A stretch of DNA of 64,000 bases from Prevotella sp. (GCA_015060485.1 SUYI01000001.1:1-64000); one strand, 5' to 3'; positions 1 to 9,351 are shown, counted from the stretch's first letter. Numbers and translations: made by a program. The notes: generated from the letters alone by a model not told the origin.

Positions 1-47
1 GCGCCGATGGTACTGCAATGCAATGCGGGAGAGTAGGAGGCCGCCAC
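1..47 (+). rRNA. rrf: 5S ribosomal RNA, 3' end (partial)
   Basis: The window opens inside a sequence reading GATGGTACTGC, then GGGAGAGTAGG and CCGCC, which is the conserved 3' third of bacterial 5S rRNA. The rest lies upstream of the window. It is followed at once by a strong hairpin and T-rich tract, as expected at the end of an rRNA operon. The exact 3' end is estimated to within a few bases. Confidence 0.85.
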
Positions 48-60
48 TTTTTCTTCAAAG

Positions 61-104
61 AAGCCCTTTCATCAGCAATGATGAGAGGGCTTTCTTCTTT
101 TTTT
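61..104 (+). terminator. rRNA operon terminator
   Basis: A 13-bp stem (AAGCCCTTTCATC with GATGAGAGGGCTT, one G-T wobble) and a 6-nt loop are followed by a T-rich run. It sits directly after the 5S gene and fits a Rho-independent terminator. Confidence 0.88.
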
Positions 105-137
105 GGTATATTTTATGAAACTCTTTGCAAGAAATTA

Positions 138-167
138 TTGTTTTTCCAAAAGAAATGATTATCTTTG
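138..167 (+). promoter_or_regulatory. Bacteroidota-type promoter of the lipoprotein gene
   Basis: A -7 box TATCTTTG (160-167) matches TAnnTTTG, with a TTG element at 138-140 and a 19-bp spacer. The start codon at 198 lies about 30 nt downstream. Confidence 0.6.
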
Positions 168-197
168 CACCGGTAAAATCGAACGTAATCATTCCTA

Positions 198-1022
198 ATG
201 AAGAATTATTTATTGTTTATTGCATGTGTTTTGTTTACTGGTTGTGGTCTGGGCCAGGGCAGTGATGATGAAAATGTGCTCACTTCCAAGTTTAATGGTA
301 CTTGGAATATTCACGAAGGTATAGAACGAGACTTCGACGGGACGATCACTTATCATGCACTCCCATGGGGTGGTCTGGTCGCTAGTGTCAAAAAACAGAA
401 CATGCCTGTTGACTGGTCGGAATATGAATCTATTTCTTTTGATTTTGCAGAACCGACTGAAGTTGCTACTCAAATAACGATATCCGACAAGATTAGGATG
501 TCGGGCAAACCTGGTATTACGTCGCTGACGTGTTATTTTGACGGTCAGGACATGAGGTCTATTGATGAAGTAGCATTACAGGCAGTTGATACCGGTACAC
601 TTCATGTGAGGAGAATTTACTTGACTCCTGGTACTAGCGTGTGGACGTCAACGCCAATTTGGACGGGAAATTGTTCTTTTGGTAATTGGGCTAATGGTTT
701 TGTGATTAAGCCGGAACAGTTTACTTCGGCATTAGAGGGAGATAAATTGGAGTTTATATACAAAACGGACACAAGTGATCCTGGTATTACATATTGGCTT
801 TTTAAGACCATTATCAATACAACAGATACGACCCTTGAAGGTAATGACAACGAATTGAATCCGTGGGGATGTGTGATGATGGGTAAGGCCTCGACGGTCT
901 ATCGTATTATCCTTACTGCCAATGACATCAAAAAATTACGTGAGAAAGGATTGTTTGTGAATGGATATTATAATATAGTTACTCAAGTGAATCTGCTGCG
1001 TAGGGATTATGTAGAGCAATAA
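198..1022 (+). CDS. putative lipoprotein, unknown function
   Basis: A 274-residue protein with a lipoprotein signal: a short basic N terminus, a hydrophobic core and a lipobox ending FTGC at about residue 16, followed by an acidic stretch (GSDDEN). In Bacteroidota, acidic residues just after the lipidated Cys often mark surface export, so surface display is inferred. The mature part looks all-beta and appears to have two halves, each with aromatic-rich strands (a WSEYESISFDF segment near residue 75; LEGDKLEFIY in the second half). That suggests carbohydrate-binding-like sandwiches, but no family is recognised. It is monocistronic between the rRNA terminator and a convergent terminator. Confidence 0.75.
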   Translation: MKNYLLFIACVLFTGCGLGQGSDDENVLTSKFNGTWNIHEGIERDFDGTITYHALPWGGLVASVKKQNMPVDWSEYESISFDFAEPTEVATQITISDKIRMSGKPGITSLTCYFDGQDMRSIDEVALQAVDTGTLHVRRIYLTPGTSVWTSTPIWTGNCSFGNWANGFVIKPEQFTSALEGDKLEFIYKTDTSDPGITYWLFKTIINTTDTTLEGNDNELNPWGCVMMGKASTVYRIILTANDIKKLREKGLFVNGYYNIVTQVNLLRRDYVEQ

Positions 1023-1041
1023 TACTTCTGATACAAAAGTA

Positions 1042-1082
1042 AACGAGATACGTTTGGTTGCATTTGCCTTACGTATCTCGTT
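1042..1082. terminator. bidirectional terminator between convergent genes
   Basis: A perfect 12-bp stem (AACGAGATACGT at 1042-1053, ACGTATCTCGTT at 1071-1082) separates the lipoprotein gene from the convergent acyl-CoA ligase gene. It can serve both strands. Confidence 0.75.
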
Positions 1083-1087
1083 GTGTT

Positions 1088-2809
1088 TTAAATCACTTCA
1101 ATACCCTGTTCTTCGCAAAGTTTCAAACTCATCTCTTTCAGCTTGAACTTTTGAATCTTTCCACTTCCCGTCAACGGGAACTCCTTGATAAAGAACACAT
1201 ACTTTGGAATCTTATAGCGGGCTATTTTGCCACGACAGAACAGCTGCACGTCCTCAGGTGTCATCTTCGCACCTTCTTCCAGAATGATGAATGCCCCCAC
1301 GGCCTCACCGTATTTCTTTGAAGGCACGGCAGCCACCTGTACGTCGCGGATGCCAGGCATGTGGTAGAGATACTCTTCTATCTCGCGAGGATAGATATTC
1401 TCTCCACCTCGGATAATCATATCCTTGATACGGCCTGTAATCTTATAAAATCCCTGCTCGTCCTTTATGCCGAGGTCTCCGGAGTGCAGATAGCCGTTCT
1501 TATCGATGACCTCAGCCGTTGCCTCGGGGTTCTTGTAGTACCCCTTCATCACGTTGAAGCCCTTACAGCACATCTCACCCTGAACACCTACGGGACATTC
1601 CTCGCCAGTCTCGGGATCGAGCACCTTCACCTCCACAAACGGATAGTCGCGACCTACGGTGGTACAACGTTGTTCGAATGAGTCGTTCAGACAGGTCTGG
1701 GTCATACCAGGCGACGACTCTGTGAGTCCGTATACGCTGGTGATGGTCATAAACATCTTCTCCGATACCTGCTTCATCAGTTCCACAGGACAGAGCGAGC
1801 CGGCCATAATACCTGTTCTTAAGCAACTCACGTCGAACATCGAGAACATTGGATGATTCAGCTCGGCGATAAACATGGTGGGTACACCATAGAGAGCTGT
1901 ACAGCGCTCTTTATGTACAGAGGCCAGCACCACCAGTGGGTCGAACTTCTCGACCATTACCTCCGTACAGCCGTGAGTCAGACAGTTCATCGTAGCCAGT
2001 ACTACGCCGAAACAGTGGAACAGCGGCACACATACACAGAGCTTATCATCCTGTGTAAAGCCCATGTTCTCACCAGTGAAGTATCCGTCGTTGGCGATAT
2101 TATAGTGTGTCAGCATCACTCCCTTGGGGAATCCTGTAGTACCGCTGGTGTACTGCATATTCACCGTATCGTGGCAGCTTACGTTCTTTTTCATCTCGTC
2201 AAGAACATCGTCTTCGATATTCTGTCCCAAAAGCAATAACTCCGCAGTATTGAACATACCGCGATATTTCTCCATACCTATATATACAACGTTCTTCAGG
2301 TGTGGAAATTGCTTGCTGTTCAAGTGTCCTCGCTCACAGTTTTTCAGCTCTGGGAGCATCGTGTAGGTCATGTCCACATAGTTACAATCCCATGTACCAT
2401 CGGTGATGCAAAGGGTATGCATATCTGAGTCCTTACATAGATACTCGAGCTCATTCTGTTTGTAGCTGGTGTTAACCGTTACCAGTACCGCGCCAATCTT
2501 AGCCGTAGCGTAGAGGAAAGTAAGCCAGTCGGGTACGTTTGTGGCCCAGATACCTACGTTAGAGCCTTTCTTCACACCGATAGATATCAGACCTTTTGCA
2601 AGATTATCCACGCGGTCATTGAATTTAGACCAAGTAAAACGCAAGTCGCGATCGCTATAAACGATATACTCCTTGTCAGGAGTGGTCTCAGCCCAATATT
2701 CTAGCCATTGGCCAAGCGTGCGCTCAGAGAGTGTATAACCAGCACTTCCTGTCTCAGCAGGATATGTTCTTTCTGGCAGTGGTCTTCCTGCCATGTCTAA
2801 TTTACTCAT
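1088..2809 (-). CDS. AMP-binding acyl-CoA ligase (FadD/ACS-like)
   Basis: A 573-residue adenylate-forming ligase that would activate a carboxylic acid with ATP and load it on CoA. The AMP-binding P-loop [11 protein letters not shown] lies at about residues 220-230, followed by VMLTHYN. The YGLTESSP region, the [20 protein letters not shown] hinge near 452-472 and the catalytic-lysine region TGSGKIQK near the C terminus are all present, so the enzyme looks complete. Length is typical of medium/long-chain acyl-CoA synthetases. It lies 34 bp downstream of an XRE-cupin regulator on the same strand, an arrangement suggesting local control of a fatty or aryl acid activation step. The true substrate cannot be read from sequence. 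Confidence 0.93.
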   Translation of the reverse strand: MSKLDMAGRPLPERTYPAETGSAGYTLSERTLGQWLEYWAETTPDKEYIVYSDRDLRFTWSKFNDRVDNLAKGLISIGVKKGSNVGIWATNVPDWLTFLYATAKIGAVLVTVNTSYKQNELEYLCKDSDMHTLCITDGTWDCNYVDMTYTMLPELKNCERGHLNSKQFPHLKNVVYIGMEKYRGMFNTAELLLLGQNIEDDVLDEMKKNVSCHDTVNMQYTSGTTGFPKGVMLTHYNIANDGYFTGENMGFTQDDKLCVCVPLFHCFGVVLATMNCLTHGCTEVMVEKFDPLVVLASVHKERCTALYGVPTMFIAELNHPMFSMFDVSCLRTGIMAGSLCPVELMKQVSEKMFMTITSVYGLTESSPGMTQTCLNDSFEQRCTTVGRDYPFVEVKVLDPETGEECPVGVQGEMCCKGFNVMKGYYKNPEATAEVIDKNGYLHSGDLGIKDEQGFYKITGRIKDMIIRGGENIYPREIEEYLYHMPGIRDVQVAAVPSKKYGEAVGAFIILEEGAKMTPEDVQLFCRGKIARYKIPKYVFFIKEFPLTGSGKIQKFKLKEMSLKLCEEQGIEVI

Positions 2810-2843
2810 CTTCTTTTCGTTATTACGTTATTCCGTCATTCCG

Positions 2844-3428
2844 TTAAAACGGAATATATACGACTGCCAGAATCTTTGCGCTTTTTCCTGGGGCACCATG
2901 GACGTGGTGTTTGACGATGGAATCGTAAAATATGGAGTCGCCTTCCTTCAGGGTATAGGTCTCCTTGCCATATACAATCTCCAGCTCGCCTTGCATCACG
3001 TAGATAAATTCTTCACCTTCGTGAGCACTCAATTGGAATTCAGGACTCTCTTCAGGGTTGATATCGATGATAAACGGTTCCATGTGGCGACCAGCCTTCT
3101 GCTGAGCCAGCGGATGATACTCCATGTGCTTGCGGGCATCGGTGGCTCCGTTCGAGAAACTGATGCTGCTGTCGCGTTCTCGGTCTTCAGCTCGAGTGAC
3201 GACAGGCCCCAGGGCATCGTTATCATCCATAAACGTTCCCAGTCGTACGCCTAGTGCACGGGCAATCTTGATGAGCGGGCCTAACGACGGCATATTTTGA
3301 CCGTTTTCAATAGATGCGATCTGCTCTATTGAAAGACCGCTGCTTTCTGCAACTTCCTCAATACTGAGGTTCTTTGTTTCCCTAATCCCTTTGATTTTGG
3401 ATCCTACAAAACTGTTGTTATCTGACAT
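2844..3428 (-). CDS. XRE-family regulator with C-terminal cupin domain
   Basis: The best start is the ATG at 3428 (MSDNNSF), giving 194 residues. A longer frame to 3452 would begin inside the promoter region. The N terminus is a helix-turn-helix of XRE type (IKGIRETKNLSIEEVAESSG, then IEQIASIENGQNMPSLG). The C-terminal 80 residues form a cupin_2 barrel (EGEEFIYVMQGELEIVYG, YDSIVKHHVHG with metal-type histidines). Such proteins are one-component, small-molecule-responsive repressors. It precedes the acyl-CoA ligase gene and probably controls it, so a CoA-pathway ligand is a reasonable inference. Confidence 0.92.
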   Translation of the reverse strand: MSDNNSFVGSKIKGIRETKNLSIEEVAESSGLSIEQIASIENGQNMPSLGPLIKIARALGVRLGTFMDDNDALGPVVTRAEDRERDSSISFSNGATDARKHMEYHPLAQQKAGRHMEPFIIDINPEESPEFQLSAHEGEEFIYVMQGELEIVYGKETYTLKEGDSIFYDSIVKHHVHGAPGKSAKILAVVYIPF

Positions 3429-3449
3429 GTGCTTACAATATTGAACGTG

Positions 3450-3457
3450 CAAAAGTA
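3450..3457 (-). promoter_or_regulatory. probable -7 box for the XRE-cupin/acyl-CoA ligase unit
   Basis: On the minus strand the sequence reads TACTTTTG, a TAnnTTTG match, about 20 nt before the ATG at 3428. No -33 TTG at standard spacing is obvious. Confidence 0.5.
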
Positions 3458-3555
3458 CTAAAAAAAGGTCAAATATTGCATAACCTTTAGAAATTTAACA
3501 CATTTTGCGAATAGTTATTCAATAAAATTGTAGTAGTTTGCGTTATTATAGACGT

Positions 3556-4671
3556 ATGCAATGGACAGATAGAATCAGACAAGTGAAAATCCTGCTTGTG
3601 ACGTTGGCAGTCATTATTGCTGTGGCGTCCCTGCTGATTTCTCATTTCTTGGTGCGCGACCTCTCGAAAGAGGAACAGCGTCGCATGGAGGTTTGGGCTC
3701 AGGCTTTACATGCCCTTAACGAGGCTGACGAGACAACGGATGTCACTTTGATTTCCAATGTGTTGGAAGGGAACAATACTATTCCTGTTATTGTAGTTAG
3801 CGACGAAGGTGTTATTAGTGACTATCGTAATATCGAGGATACGACCCAGCTTGAGAATTATGCGAAACGCATGATACAGTCAGGCGATACTATCCGTGTA
3901 GACAGTCAGTTGGTTTGCTTTGATGAGTCGATTATGCTGAAACGTCTGCAGGCTTGGCCCTATGTGCAGTTGGGCATCGTGCTCATCTTCGTTGTCGTGG
4001 CCATCTTCGCCTTGCTTTCATCCAAACGAGCTGAACAAAACAAGGTTTGGGTTGGATTGTCGAAGGAAACTGCCCACCAGCTCGGAACACCCGTTTCGAG
4101 TCTGATGGCGTGGGTGGAGATGCTGAAAGAACAGTATCCTGATGATGACCTCCTGCCAGAAATGGACAAGGATGTCAAACGTCTGCAACTGATAGCAGAA
4201 CGCTTCTCAAAGATCGGCTCTTTGCCTGAACCCGTTGATGCCTCGATGAACGAGGTGTTGGCGCATGTTGTCAGTTATATGGATCGCCGTACGTCTAGTC
4301 AGGTGCAGATGATAAGTCACCTGCCCAATGAAGAGGTCATAGTCAAGATGAATGCCTCGCTCTTTGAATGGGTTGTCGAGAATTTGTGTAAGAATGCTGT
4401 TGATGCTATGGAGGGTAAGGGTACTATTACGCTGACCCTACAGGAAGAACCGGGTAGCGTGGTTATAGAGGTACAAGATACAGGAAAAGGTATCCGGAAG
4501 AAGGACATTAAGAACGTTTTCACCCCTGGCTTTACTACCAAAAAGCGTGGTTGGGGACTGGGACTTTCGCTGGCTCGTCGTATTGTCGAGGAATACCACA
4601 AAGGACGTATCTTCGTCAAGAACTCCGAGGTGGGCAAGGGTACAACGTTCCGCATAGAAATACCCAAATAA
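3556..4671 (+). CDS. membrane sensor histidine kinase
   Basis: The ATG at 3556 (MQWTDRIRQ) is preferred over a TTG at 3538; it gives 371 residues. There are two membrane segments (about residues 13-33 and 137-156) flanking a roughly 100-residue extracytoplasmic sensor region. The dimerisation/phosphoacceptor motif SKETAHQLGTPVSSL follows, with His near residue 174, then an HATPase_c domain with the N box (ENLCKNAVDAM), G1 (DTGKGI) and G2 (GWGLGLSLARRI). No HAMP domain or receiver is evident and no response regulator gene is adjacent, so the partner is elsewhere. The periplasmic signal is unknown. Confidence 0.92.
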   Translation: MQWTDRIRQVKILLVTLAVIIAVASLLISHFLVRDLSKEEQRRMEVWAQALHALNEADETTDVTLISNVLEGNNTIPVIVVSDEGVISDYRNIEDTTQLENYAKRMIQSGDTIRVDSQLVCFDESIMLKRLQAWPYVQLGIVLIFVVVAIFALLSSKRAEQNKVWVGLSKETAHQLGTPVSSLMAWVEMLKEQYPDDDLLPEMDKDVKRLQLIAERFSKIGSLPEPVDASMNEVLAHVVSYMDRRTSSQVQMISHLPNEEVIVKMNASLFEWVVENLCKNAVDAMEGKGTITLTLQEEPGSVVIEVQDTGKGIRKKDIKNVFTPGFTTKKRGWGLGLSLARRIVEEYHKGRIFVKNSEVGKGTTFRIEIPK

Positions 4672-4780
4672 TTGCACATTCTACGCCTTGAGTGTGCAAA
4701 CAAAAGGCCCGTTAGTGGCTGATTTTCAATAAAAAGCGAAATTTTTCTTAATTCTTAATTCTTAATTCTTATTTTTTTCG

Positions 4781-4788
4781 TAACTTTG
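4781..4788 (+). promoter_or_regulatory. promoter of yceD-rpmF-fabH-era, very short leader
   Basis: TAACTTTG matches the -7 consensus exactly. Only 8 nt (CAGCCCGT) separate it from the ATG at 4797, so transcription should start at or just before the start codon. Confidence 0.7.
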
Positions 4789-4796
4789 CAGCCCGT

Positions 4797-5318
4797 ATGT
4801 GTAGTTTGGAGACTTATAAGATTGATTTGAAGGGGTTGAAAGAGGACGAAACCGTTCTTGACTTTGACCTTTGCGATGATTTCTTCCAGTCTTTGGACGG
4901 CTCTCAATTGGAGCATGGAGCATTGCATGTGTCAGTGTCTATACGCAAGATGACTGGCTTTTTCGAACTCCTGTTCCACACCGAAGGCTCTGTCACAGTC
5001 AGCTGCGACCGTTGTCTTGACGACATGGAACAGCCCATCGATACGGATAACCGCATGATGGTAAAGCTGGGCGGCACATATTCTGACGATGATGATACTG
5101 TGACTATCGACGAGAATGAAGGAATTCTCGACCTGTCGTGGTTCATCTATGAGTTTATTATGCTGGCCATACCCATCAAGCACGTTCATGCACCTGGAAA
5201 ATGCAATAGTGCGATGACACAGAAACTCGAAGAGTTGAGTGGCGCTGTCCGAAGCGGCGAAGAGGAGGCAGAGGCGATAGACCCTCGTTGGGAAGCACTA
5301 TTAAAATTAAAAAAGTAA
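4797..5318 (+). CDS. yceD: YceD/DUF177 family protein
   Basis: A 173-residue protein of the YceD (DUF177) family, with the CDRCL motif (VSCDRCLDDMEQPI) and acidic tail typical of the family. In other bacteria the gene precedes rpmF, and a role in rRNA/50S maturation has been proposed; here rpmF follows after 31 bp. A -7 box TAACTTTG ends 8 nt before this ATG, so the mRNA is probably leaderless or nearly so. No other in-frame Met would preserve the family N terminus (YKIDLKGL). Confidence 0.88.
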   Translation: MCSLETYKIDLKGLKEDETVLDFDLCDDFFQSLDGSQLEHGALHVSVSIRKMTGFFELLFHTEGSVTVSCDRCLDDMEQPIDTDNRMMVKLGGTYSDDDDTVTIDENEGILDLSWFIYEFIMLAIPIKHVHAPGKCNSAMTQKLEELSGAVRSGEEEAEAIDPRWEALLKLKK

Positions 5319-5349
5319 AAAGGTAAAAACATTTTAAAGTAATAGAATT

Positions 5350-5538
5350 ATGGCACATCCTAAAAGAAGACAATCGAACACTCGTACCGCAAAGCGTCGT
5401 ACACATGACAAGGCAGTAGCTCCCACATTGGCAGTATGCCCCAACTGTGGTGCTTATCACATCTACCACACCGTATGCCCCACCTGTGGCTACTATCGTG
5501 GCAAGATTGCCATTGTTATGGACGAAGCTGCTGAATAA
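5350..5538 (+). CDS. rpmF: 50S ribosomal protein L32
   Basis: A 62-residue protein starting MAHPKRRQSNTRTAKRRTHD, the standard L32 N terminus. It has two CxxC pairs (CPNC and CPTC) forming the zinc ribbon of the zinc-containing L32 type. It lies between yceD and fabH, the classic gene order. Its stop codon overlaps the fabH start by one base. Confidence 0.97.
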   Translation: MAHPKRRQSNTRTAKRRTHDKAVAPTLAVCPNCGAYHIYHTVCPTCGYYRGKIAIVMDEAAE

Positions 5539-6545
5539 TGAGTAAAATCAATGCGATAATCACCGGTATTGGTGGCTACGTGCCTGACTATGTCCTGAAT
5601 AATGAGGAACTGTCACGCATGGTAGACACCAATGACGAGTGGATTATGACGCGCGTAGGTATCAAGGAGCGCCGCATCCTCACCGAGGAAGGTCTTGGCA
5701 CCAGCTATATGGCTCGTAAGGCAGCCAAACAGCTGATACAGAAGACTGGCGTAGACCCTGATACTATTGACGCCCTCATTGTCACCACCTCGACGGCAGA
5801 TTATAAGTTCCCCTCCACAGCCAGCATCGTGCTGGGTAAGCTCGGACTGAAGAATGCTTTTGCGTTCGACCTCTGGGGTGCTTGCTGTGGATTCCTCTAT
5901 ACGCTCGATGTTGCAGGCTCGATGATTCAGAGCGGCCGCTACAAGAAGATCATCGTGGTTGGTGCCGACAAGATGTCGTCAGTAGTCGATTATAAAGACC
6001 GTGCGACGTGTCCGCTCTTTGGCGATGGTGCAGCAGCTGTGCTGGTAGAGGCCACTGATGAGGAGAACATCGGAGTGATGGACTCGTACTTCCGCGCAGA
6101 CGGCAAGGGCTTGCCCTTCCTGCATGTCAAGGCCGGAGGTTCCGTCAGTCCTCCCAGTCACTTCACTGTCGACCACCGCTTGCATTATCTCTATCAGGAG
6201 GGTCGCACTGTGTTCCGCTATGCGGTGACCAACATGAGCGACGACTGTGCTCTCATTGCTGAGCGTAATGGTCTGAACAAGGACAACATTCAATGGGTCA
6301 TTCCTCATCAGGCCAATATGCGTATCATTGAGGCTGTCGCCAAGCGCCTGGAACTTCCTATGGAGCAGGTGATGGTCAATATCGAGCACTTCGGAAACAC
6401 TTCGGCAGCAACCATTCCCCTGGCACTATGGGAGAACGAGCATCTGCTGAAGAAGGGTGACAACCTCATCATGACCGCCTTTGGTGCAGGTTTCGTACAC
6501 GGAGCAAGCTATTACCGATGGGCGTACGATGGTGACAAAATATGA
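5538..6545 (+). CDS. fabH: 3-oxoacyl-ACP synthase III
   Basis: A 335-residue condensing enzyme that starts fatty acid synthesis by joining an acyl-CoA primer to malonyl-ACP. The Cys-His-Asn triad is visible: Cys about 116 in DLWGACCGF, His in IPHQAN, Asn in FGNTSAA. Length is typical of KAS III. It is translationally coupled to rpmF (ATG overlaps the stop by 1 bp) and is followed by era after 6 bp, so lipid and ribosome functions share a transcript. Branched-chain versus acetyl primer specificity cannot be judged from sequence alone. Confidence 0.96.
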   Translation: MSKINAIITGIGGYVPDYVLNNEELSRMVDTNDEWIMTRVGIKERRILTEEGLGTSYMARKAAKQLIQKTGVDPDTIDALIVTTSTADYKFPSTASIVLGKLGLKNAFAFDLWGACCGFLYTLDVAGSMIQSGRYKKIIVVGADKMSSVVDYKDRATCPLFGDGAAAVLVEATDEENIGVMDSYFRADGKGLPFLHVKAGGSVSPPSHFTVDHRLHYLYQEGRTVFRYAVTNMSDDCALIAERNGLNKDNIQWVIPHQANMRIIEAVAKRLELPMEQVMVNIEHFGNTSAATIPLALWENEHLLKKGDNLIMTAFGAGFVHGASYYRWAYDGDKI

Positions 6546-6551
6546 AGATAA

Positions 6552-7433
6552 ATGCATAAAGCAGGATTCGTGAATATTGTTGGTAACCCCAACGTAGGTA
6601 AAAGTACGCTCATGAACCAGTTGGTTGGTGAGCGTATTTCGATTGCGACGTTTAAGGCTCAGACGACGCGCCATCGTATCATGGGTATTGTCAACACCCC
6701 TGACATGCAGATAGTGTTCAGCGACACGCCAGGTGTGCTGAAGCCTAACTATAAGTTGCAGGAGTCGATGTTGGCTTTCTCGGAGTCGGCTCTTCAGGAT
6801 GCCGACGTGTTGCTCTATGTGACTGACGTCGTCGAGAACCCTGAGAAGAACATGGACTTCTTGGAGAAGGTGCAGAAGATGACGATTCCTGTGTTGCTTC
6901 TCATTAACAAGATTGATGAGAGCGACCAGAAGACGTTAGGCGATATCGTCGAGAAATGGCACACGCTGTTGCCCAATGCGGAGATTCTTCCCATCTCGGC
7001 GAAGAATAAGTTTGGCACAGACATGCTCCTGAAGCGCATTCAGGAACTGTTGCCCGAGAGTCCGGCTTATTTCGATAAGGATCAGCTGACTGACAAGCCT
7101 GCCCGTTTCTTCGTGTCAGAGATTATTCGCGAAAAAATTCTGCTCTATTACGACAAGGAGATTCCCTATAGCGTCGAGGTGCGTGTGGAACGTTTCAAGG
7201 AGACGGAGAAGAACATCCATATCAATGCTATCATTTATGTGGAGCGCGACTCGCAGAAGGGTATTATCATCGGACATCAGGGCATAGCGCTGAAGAAGGT
7301 GTCCACCGAGGCCCGCAAGTCGCTGGAGAAGTTCTTCGACAAGCCGATTTATCTTGAGACCTTTGTGAAGGTTGACAAAGACTGGCGCTCGTCGCAGCGT
7401 GAACTCGATGCCTTCGGCTATAATCCAGAGTAA
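6552..7433 (+). CDS. era: GTPase Era
   Basis: A 293-residue ribosome-assembly GTPase that binds the 3' end of 16S rRNA. The G1 motif GNPNVGKST lies at residues 10-18, G3 is DTPG and G4 is NKID. A C-terminal KH domain carries the GIIIGHQGIALKKV loop. Length and domain order are canonical. It is co-directional with fabH and der and probably cotranscribed with them. Confidence 0.97.
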   Translation: MHKAGFVNIVGNPNVGKSTLMNQLVGERISIATFKAQTTRHRIMGIVNTPDMQIVFSDTPGVLKPNYKLQESMLAFSESALQDADVLLYVTDVVENPEKNMDFLEKVQKMTIPVLLLINKIDESDQKTLGDIVEKWHTLLPNAEILPISAKNKFGTDMLLKRIQELLPESPAYFDKDQLTDKPARFFVSEIIREKILLYYDKEIPYSVEVRVERFKETEKNIHINAIIYVERDSQKGIIIGHQGIALKKVSTEARKSLEKFFDKPIYLETFVKVDKDWRSSQRELDAFGYNPE

Positions 7434-7445
7434 GAAATGAGTGTG

Positions 7446-7466
7446 CCTTGCGGTTATGCCGTAAGG
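7446..7466 (+). other. short hairpin in the era-der gap
   Basis: An 8-bp stem (CCTTGCGG with CCGTAAGG, one G-U) and a 5-nt loop sit in the 52-bp gap between era and der. No T run follows, so it is unlikely to terminate transcription. It could be a processing or stability element. Confidence 0.4.
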
Positions 7467-7485
7467 ACTAAATAACGAAGCAAGT

Positions 7486-8799
7486 ATGGCAAACTTAGTA
7501 GCAATCGTAGGACGCCCGAATGTTGGCAAGTCCACATTATTTAACAGGTTAACCAACTCTCGTCGAGCCATTGTGAGCGACGAGGCAGGTACGACTCGTG
7601 ATCGCCAGTATGGCAAGTGCGAGTGGAACGGGCGTGAGTTCTCCGTAGTCGATACGGGTGGCTGGGTGGTCAATAGCGACGATATCTTCGAAGAGGAGAT
7701 TCGCAAGCAGGTCATCGTTGCTACTGAGGAAGCCGACTTGGTGCTGTTTCTGGTGGATATCAAGAACGGCCTGACGGACCTCGATGAGGATGTGGCGCTT
7801 ATTCTGCGTCGCTCTAAGTTGCCAGTCGTTCTGGTGGCCAACAAGGCAGACGACGGTAAGGACCTCTACGGACAGTACGAGTTCTACAAGCTGGGACTGG
7901 GCGATCCGTTCTGCGTCAGTGCTGCTACGGGTTCTGGTACGGGCGACCTGTTGGACTTCGTGCTCACGAAGCTGCCTGTGCTCGACGTTTCTGACATCGA
8001 GGACAATACCCCTCGTTTCGCTGTCGTAGGACGTCCCAATGCAGGCAAGTCGAGCATCATTAATGCCTTTATTGGCGAGGACCGCAACATCGTGACAGAT
8101 ATTGCCGGAACTACCCGTGACTCCATCTATACCAAGTACGATAAGTTCGGCTTTGACTTCTATCTGGTGGACACAGCGGGCATCCGTCGCAAGAACAAGG
8201 TGACGGAGGACCTCGAGTTCTACTCGGTCATGCGCTCCATTCGTGCCATCGAGAATTCCGATGTCTGCATCCTGATGATCGACGCTACACGAGGCATCGA
8301 GGCGCAGGATATGAACATCTTCCAGCTCATTCAGAAGAATAACAAGTCGCTGGTTGTTGTTGTCAATAAATGGGACCTTGTCGAGGACAAGTCGCAGGCA
8401 GCCATCTCGACCTTTGAAAATGCCATCCGTCAGCGTATGGCTCCATTCGTCGACTTCCCCATCATCTTTGCCTCCGCAGTCACCAAGCAGCGTATCTTCA
8501 AGGTACTGGAGACGGCCAAGCAGGTCTATCTGAACCGTAAGATTAAGATTGGTACTTCGAAGCTGAACGAGGTGATGCTGCCCATCGTCGAGCAGACACC
8601 GCCACCTTCCATCAAGGGAAAGTACATCAAGATTAAGTACGTTTCGCAGGTGCCCGATACGCAGATTCCCACCTTCGTATTCTATGCCAACCTGCCCCAG
8701 TACGTCAAGGAGCCCTATCGCCGTTTTCTCGAAAACAAGCTTCGCGACAACTGGACACTGACAGGAACACCGATTAACGTGTTTATTCGACAGAAGTAA
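7486..8799 (+). CDS. der: tandem-domain GTPase Der (EngA)
   Basis: A 437-residue GTPase for 50S subunit maturation. It has two G domains in tandem: GRPNVGKST with DTGG, NKAD in the first, and GRPNAGKSS with [12 protein letters not shown] in the second. A C-terminal KH-like domain follows ([20 protein letters not shown]). The duplicated G domains are unique to this family. It follows era, giving an era-der assembly-GTPase block. Confidence 0.97.
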   Translation: MANLVAIVGRPNVGKSTLFNRLTNSRRAIVSDEAGTTRDRQYGKCEWNGREFSVVDTGGWVVNSDDIFEEEIRKQVIVATEEADLVLFLVDIKNGLTDLDEDVALILRRSKLPVVLVANKADDGKDLYGQYEFYKLGLGDPFCVSAATGSGTGDLLDFVLTKLPVLDVSDIEDNTPRFAVVGRPNAGKSSIINAFIGEDRNIVTDIAGTTRDSIYTKYDKFGFDFYLVDTAGIRRKNKVTEDLEFYSVMRSIRAIENSDVCILMIDATRGIEAQDMNIFQLIQKNNKSLVVVVNKWDLVEDKSQAAISTFENAIRQRMAPFVDFPIIFASAVTKQRIFKVLETAKQVYLNRKIKIGTSKLNEVMLPIVEQTPPPSIKGKYIKIKYVSQVPDTQIPTFVFYANLPQYVKEPYRRFLENKLRDNWTLTGTPINVFIRQK

Positions 8800-8806
8800 A
8801 TATTGT

Positions 8807-8835
8807 ACCACGGATTACACGGATTTCACGGATTC
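8807..8835 (+). repeat. short tandem repeat CACGGATT before a lipoprotein start
   Basis: Three imperfect units containing CACGGATT (CACGGATTA, CACGGATTT, CACGGATTC) lie directly between der and the next ATG at 8836. The unit is about 9-10 bp. Confidence 0.7.
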
Positions 8836-9225
8836 ATGAGGAAGCTATTGTTTGCTGGTTTAGCCTTGTTGACGCTCTGCGCATGCTCATCGACACCTGA
8901 GGAGCAGGCTGCCCGTGCGGCTCGTGCCTATTATCAGCATCTGATTGACGACCGCCCAGAGGAGTTTCTGCAAGGCAAGGCCGATGTTGACAGCCTGCCT
9001 GACAGCTATCGTGCCCAGCTGCTGATGGCTATCAATCAGTATCGTGCAGATATGCTCGACAAGCACAATGGTCTGCACGAGGTGCAGGTGTCTGACAATG
9101 TTGGACGTCGCGACACTTCGCTTCATCTCACCTACGCCTTCCTCCTTCTGTGCTATGGTGACTCCACGCAGGAGGAAATCACCGTTCCTATGGTCGAGCG
9201 CGACGGGCGGTGGCTGATGAAATAA
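8836..9225 (+). CDS. small putative lipoprotein
   Basis: The start is placed at 8836 because the residues encoded upstream come from a CACGGATT repeat. From there the signal is clear: MRKLLFAGLALLTLCACSS, with lipobox LCAC. The mature domain of about 110 residues has a helical N part (AARAARAYYQHLIDDRPEEFLQG) and a beta C part ending in DGRWLMK. This resembles the NTF2-like/DUF4878-type small lipoproteins of Bacteroidota (tentative). Function is unknown. It follows der by 36 bp. Confidence 0.75.
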   Translation: MRKLLFAGLALLTLCACSSTPEEQAARAARAYYQHLIDDRPEEFLQGKADVDSLPDSYRAQLLMAINQYRADMLDKHNGLHEVQVSDNVGRRDTSLHLTYAFLLLCYGDSTQEEITVPMVERDGRWLMK

Positions 9226-9253
9226 CCTTTTTGCCAGCATTTTTTTTGTTTTC

Positions 9254-9351
9254 TTTAGTAACTAAAACCTTTCGTTAGTAACTAAAAAAAGAGTTTAATA
9301 ACCGTTAAAAACTAAGCCTTTTAGTTGTATATAACGAAAAGATTTAGTTAC
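9254..9351 (+). promoter_or_regulatory. BlaI-type operator cluster and promoter of the repressor/M56 operon
   Basis: Two near-identical palindromes, TTTAGTAACTAAA (9254-9266) and GTTAGTAACTAAA (9274-9286), have starts exactly 20 bp apart. Further half-sites follow: an inverted AACTAA / TTTAGTT pair at about 9310-9326 and TTTAGTTAC at 9343-9351. The last runs into a TTACTTTG -7-like box at about 9348-9355. The layout fits autoregulation by the BlaI-family repressor encoded at 9412. Confidence 0.7.

Noticed and set aside
3531..3540. TAGTAGTTTG as a -7 promoter box for the histidine kinase
   Set aside because: Spacing inside the box does not fit TAnnTTTG, so it was not annotated.
7549..8811. 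420-codon minus-strand open frame opposite der
   Set aside because: Shadow of the conserved Der GTPase.
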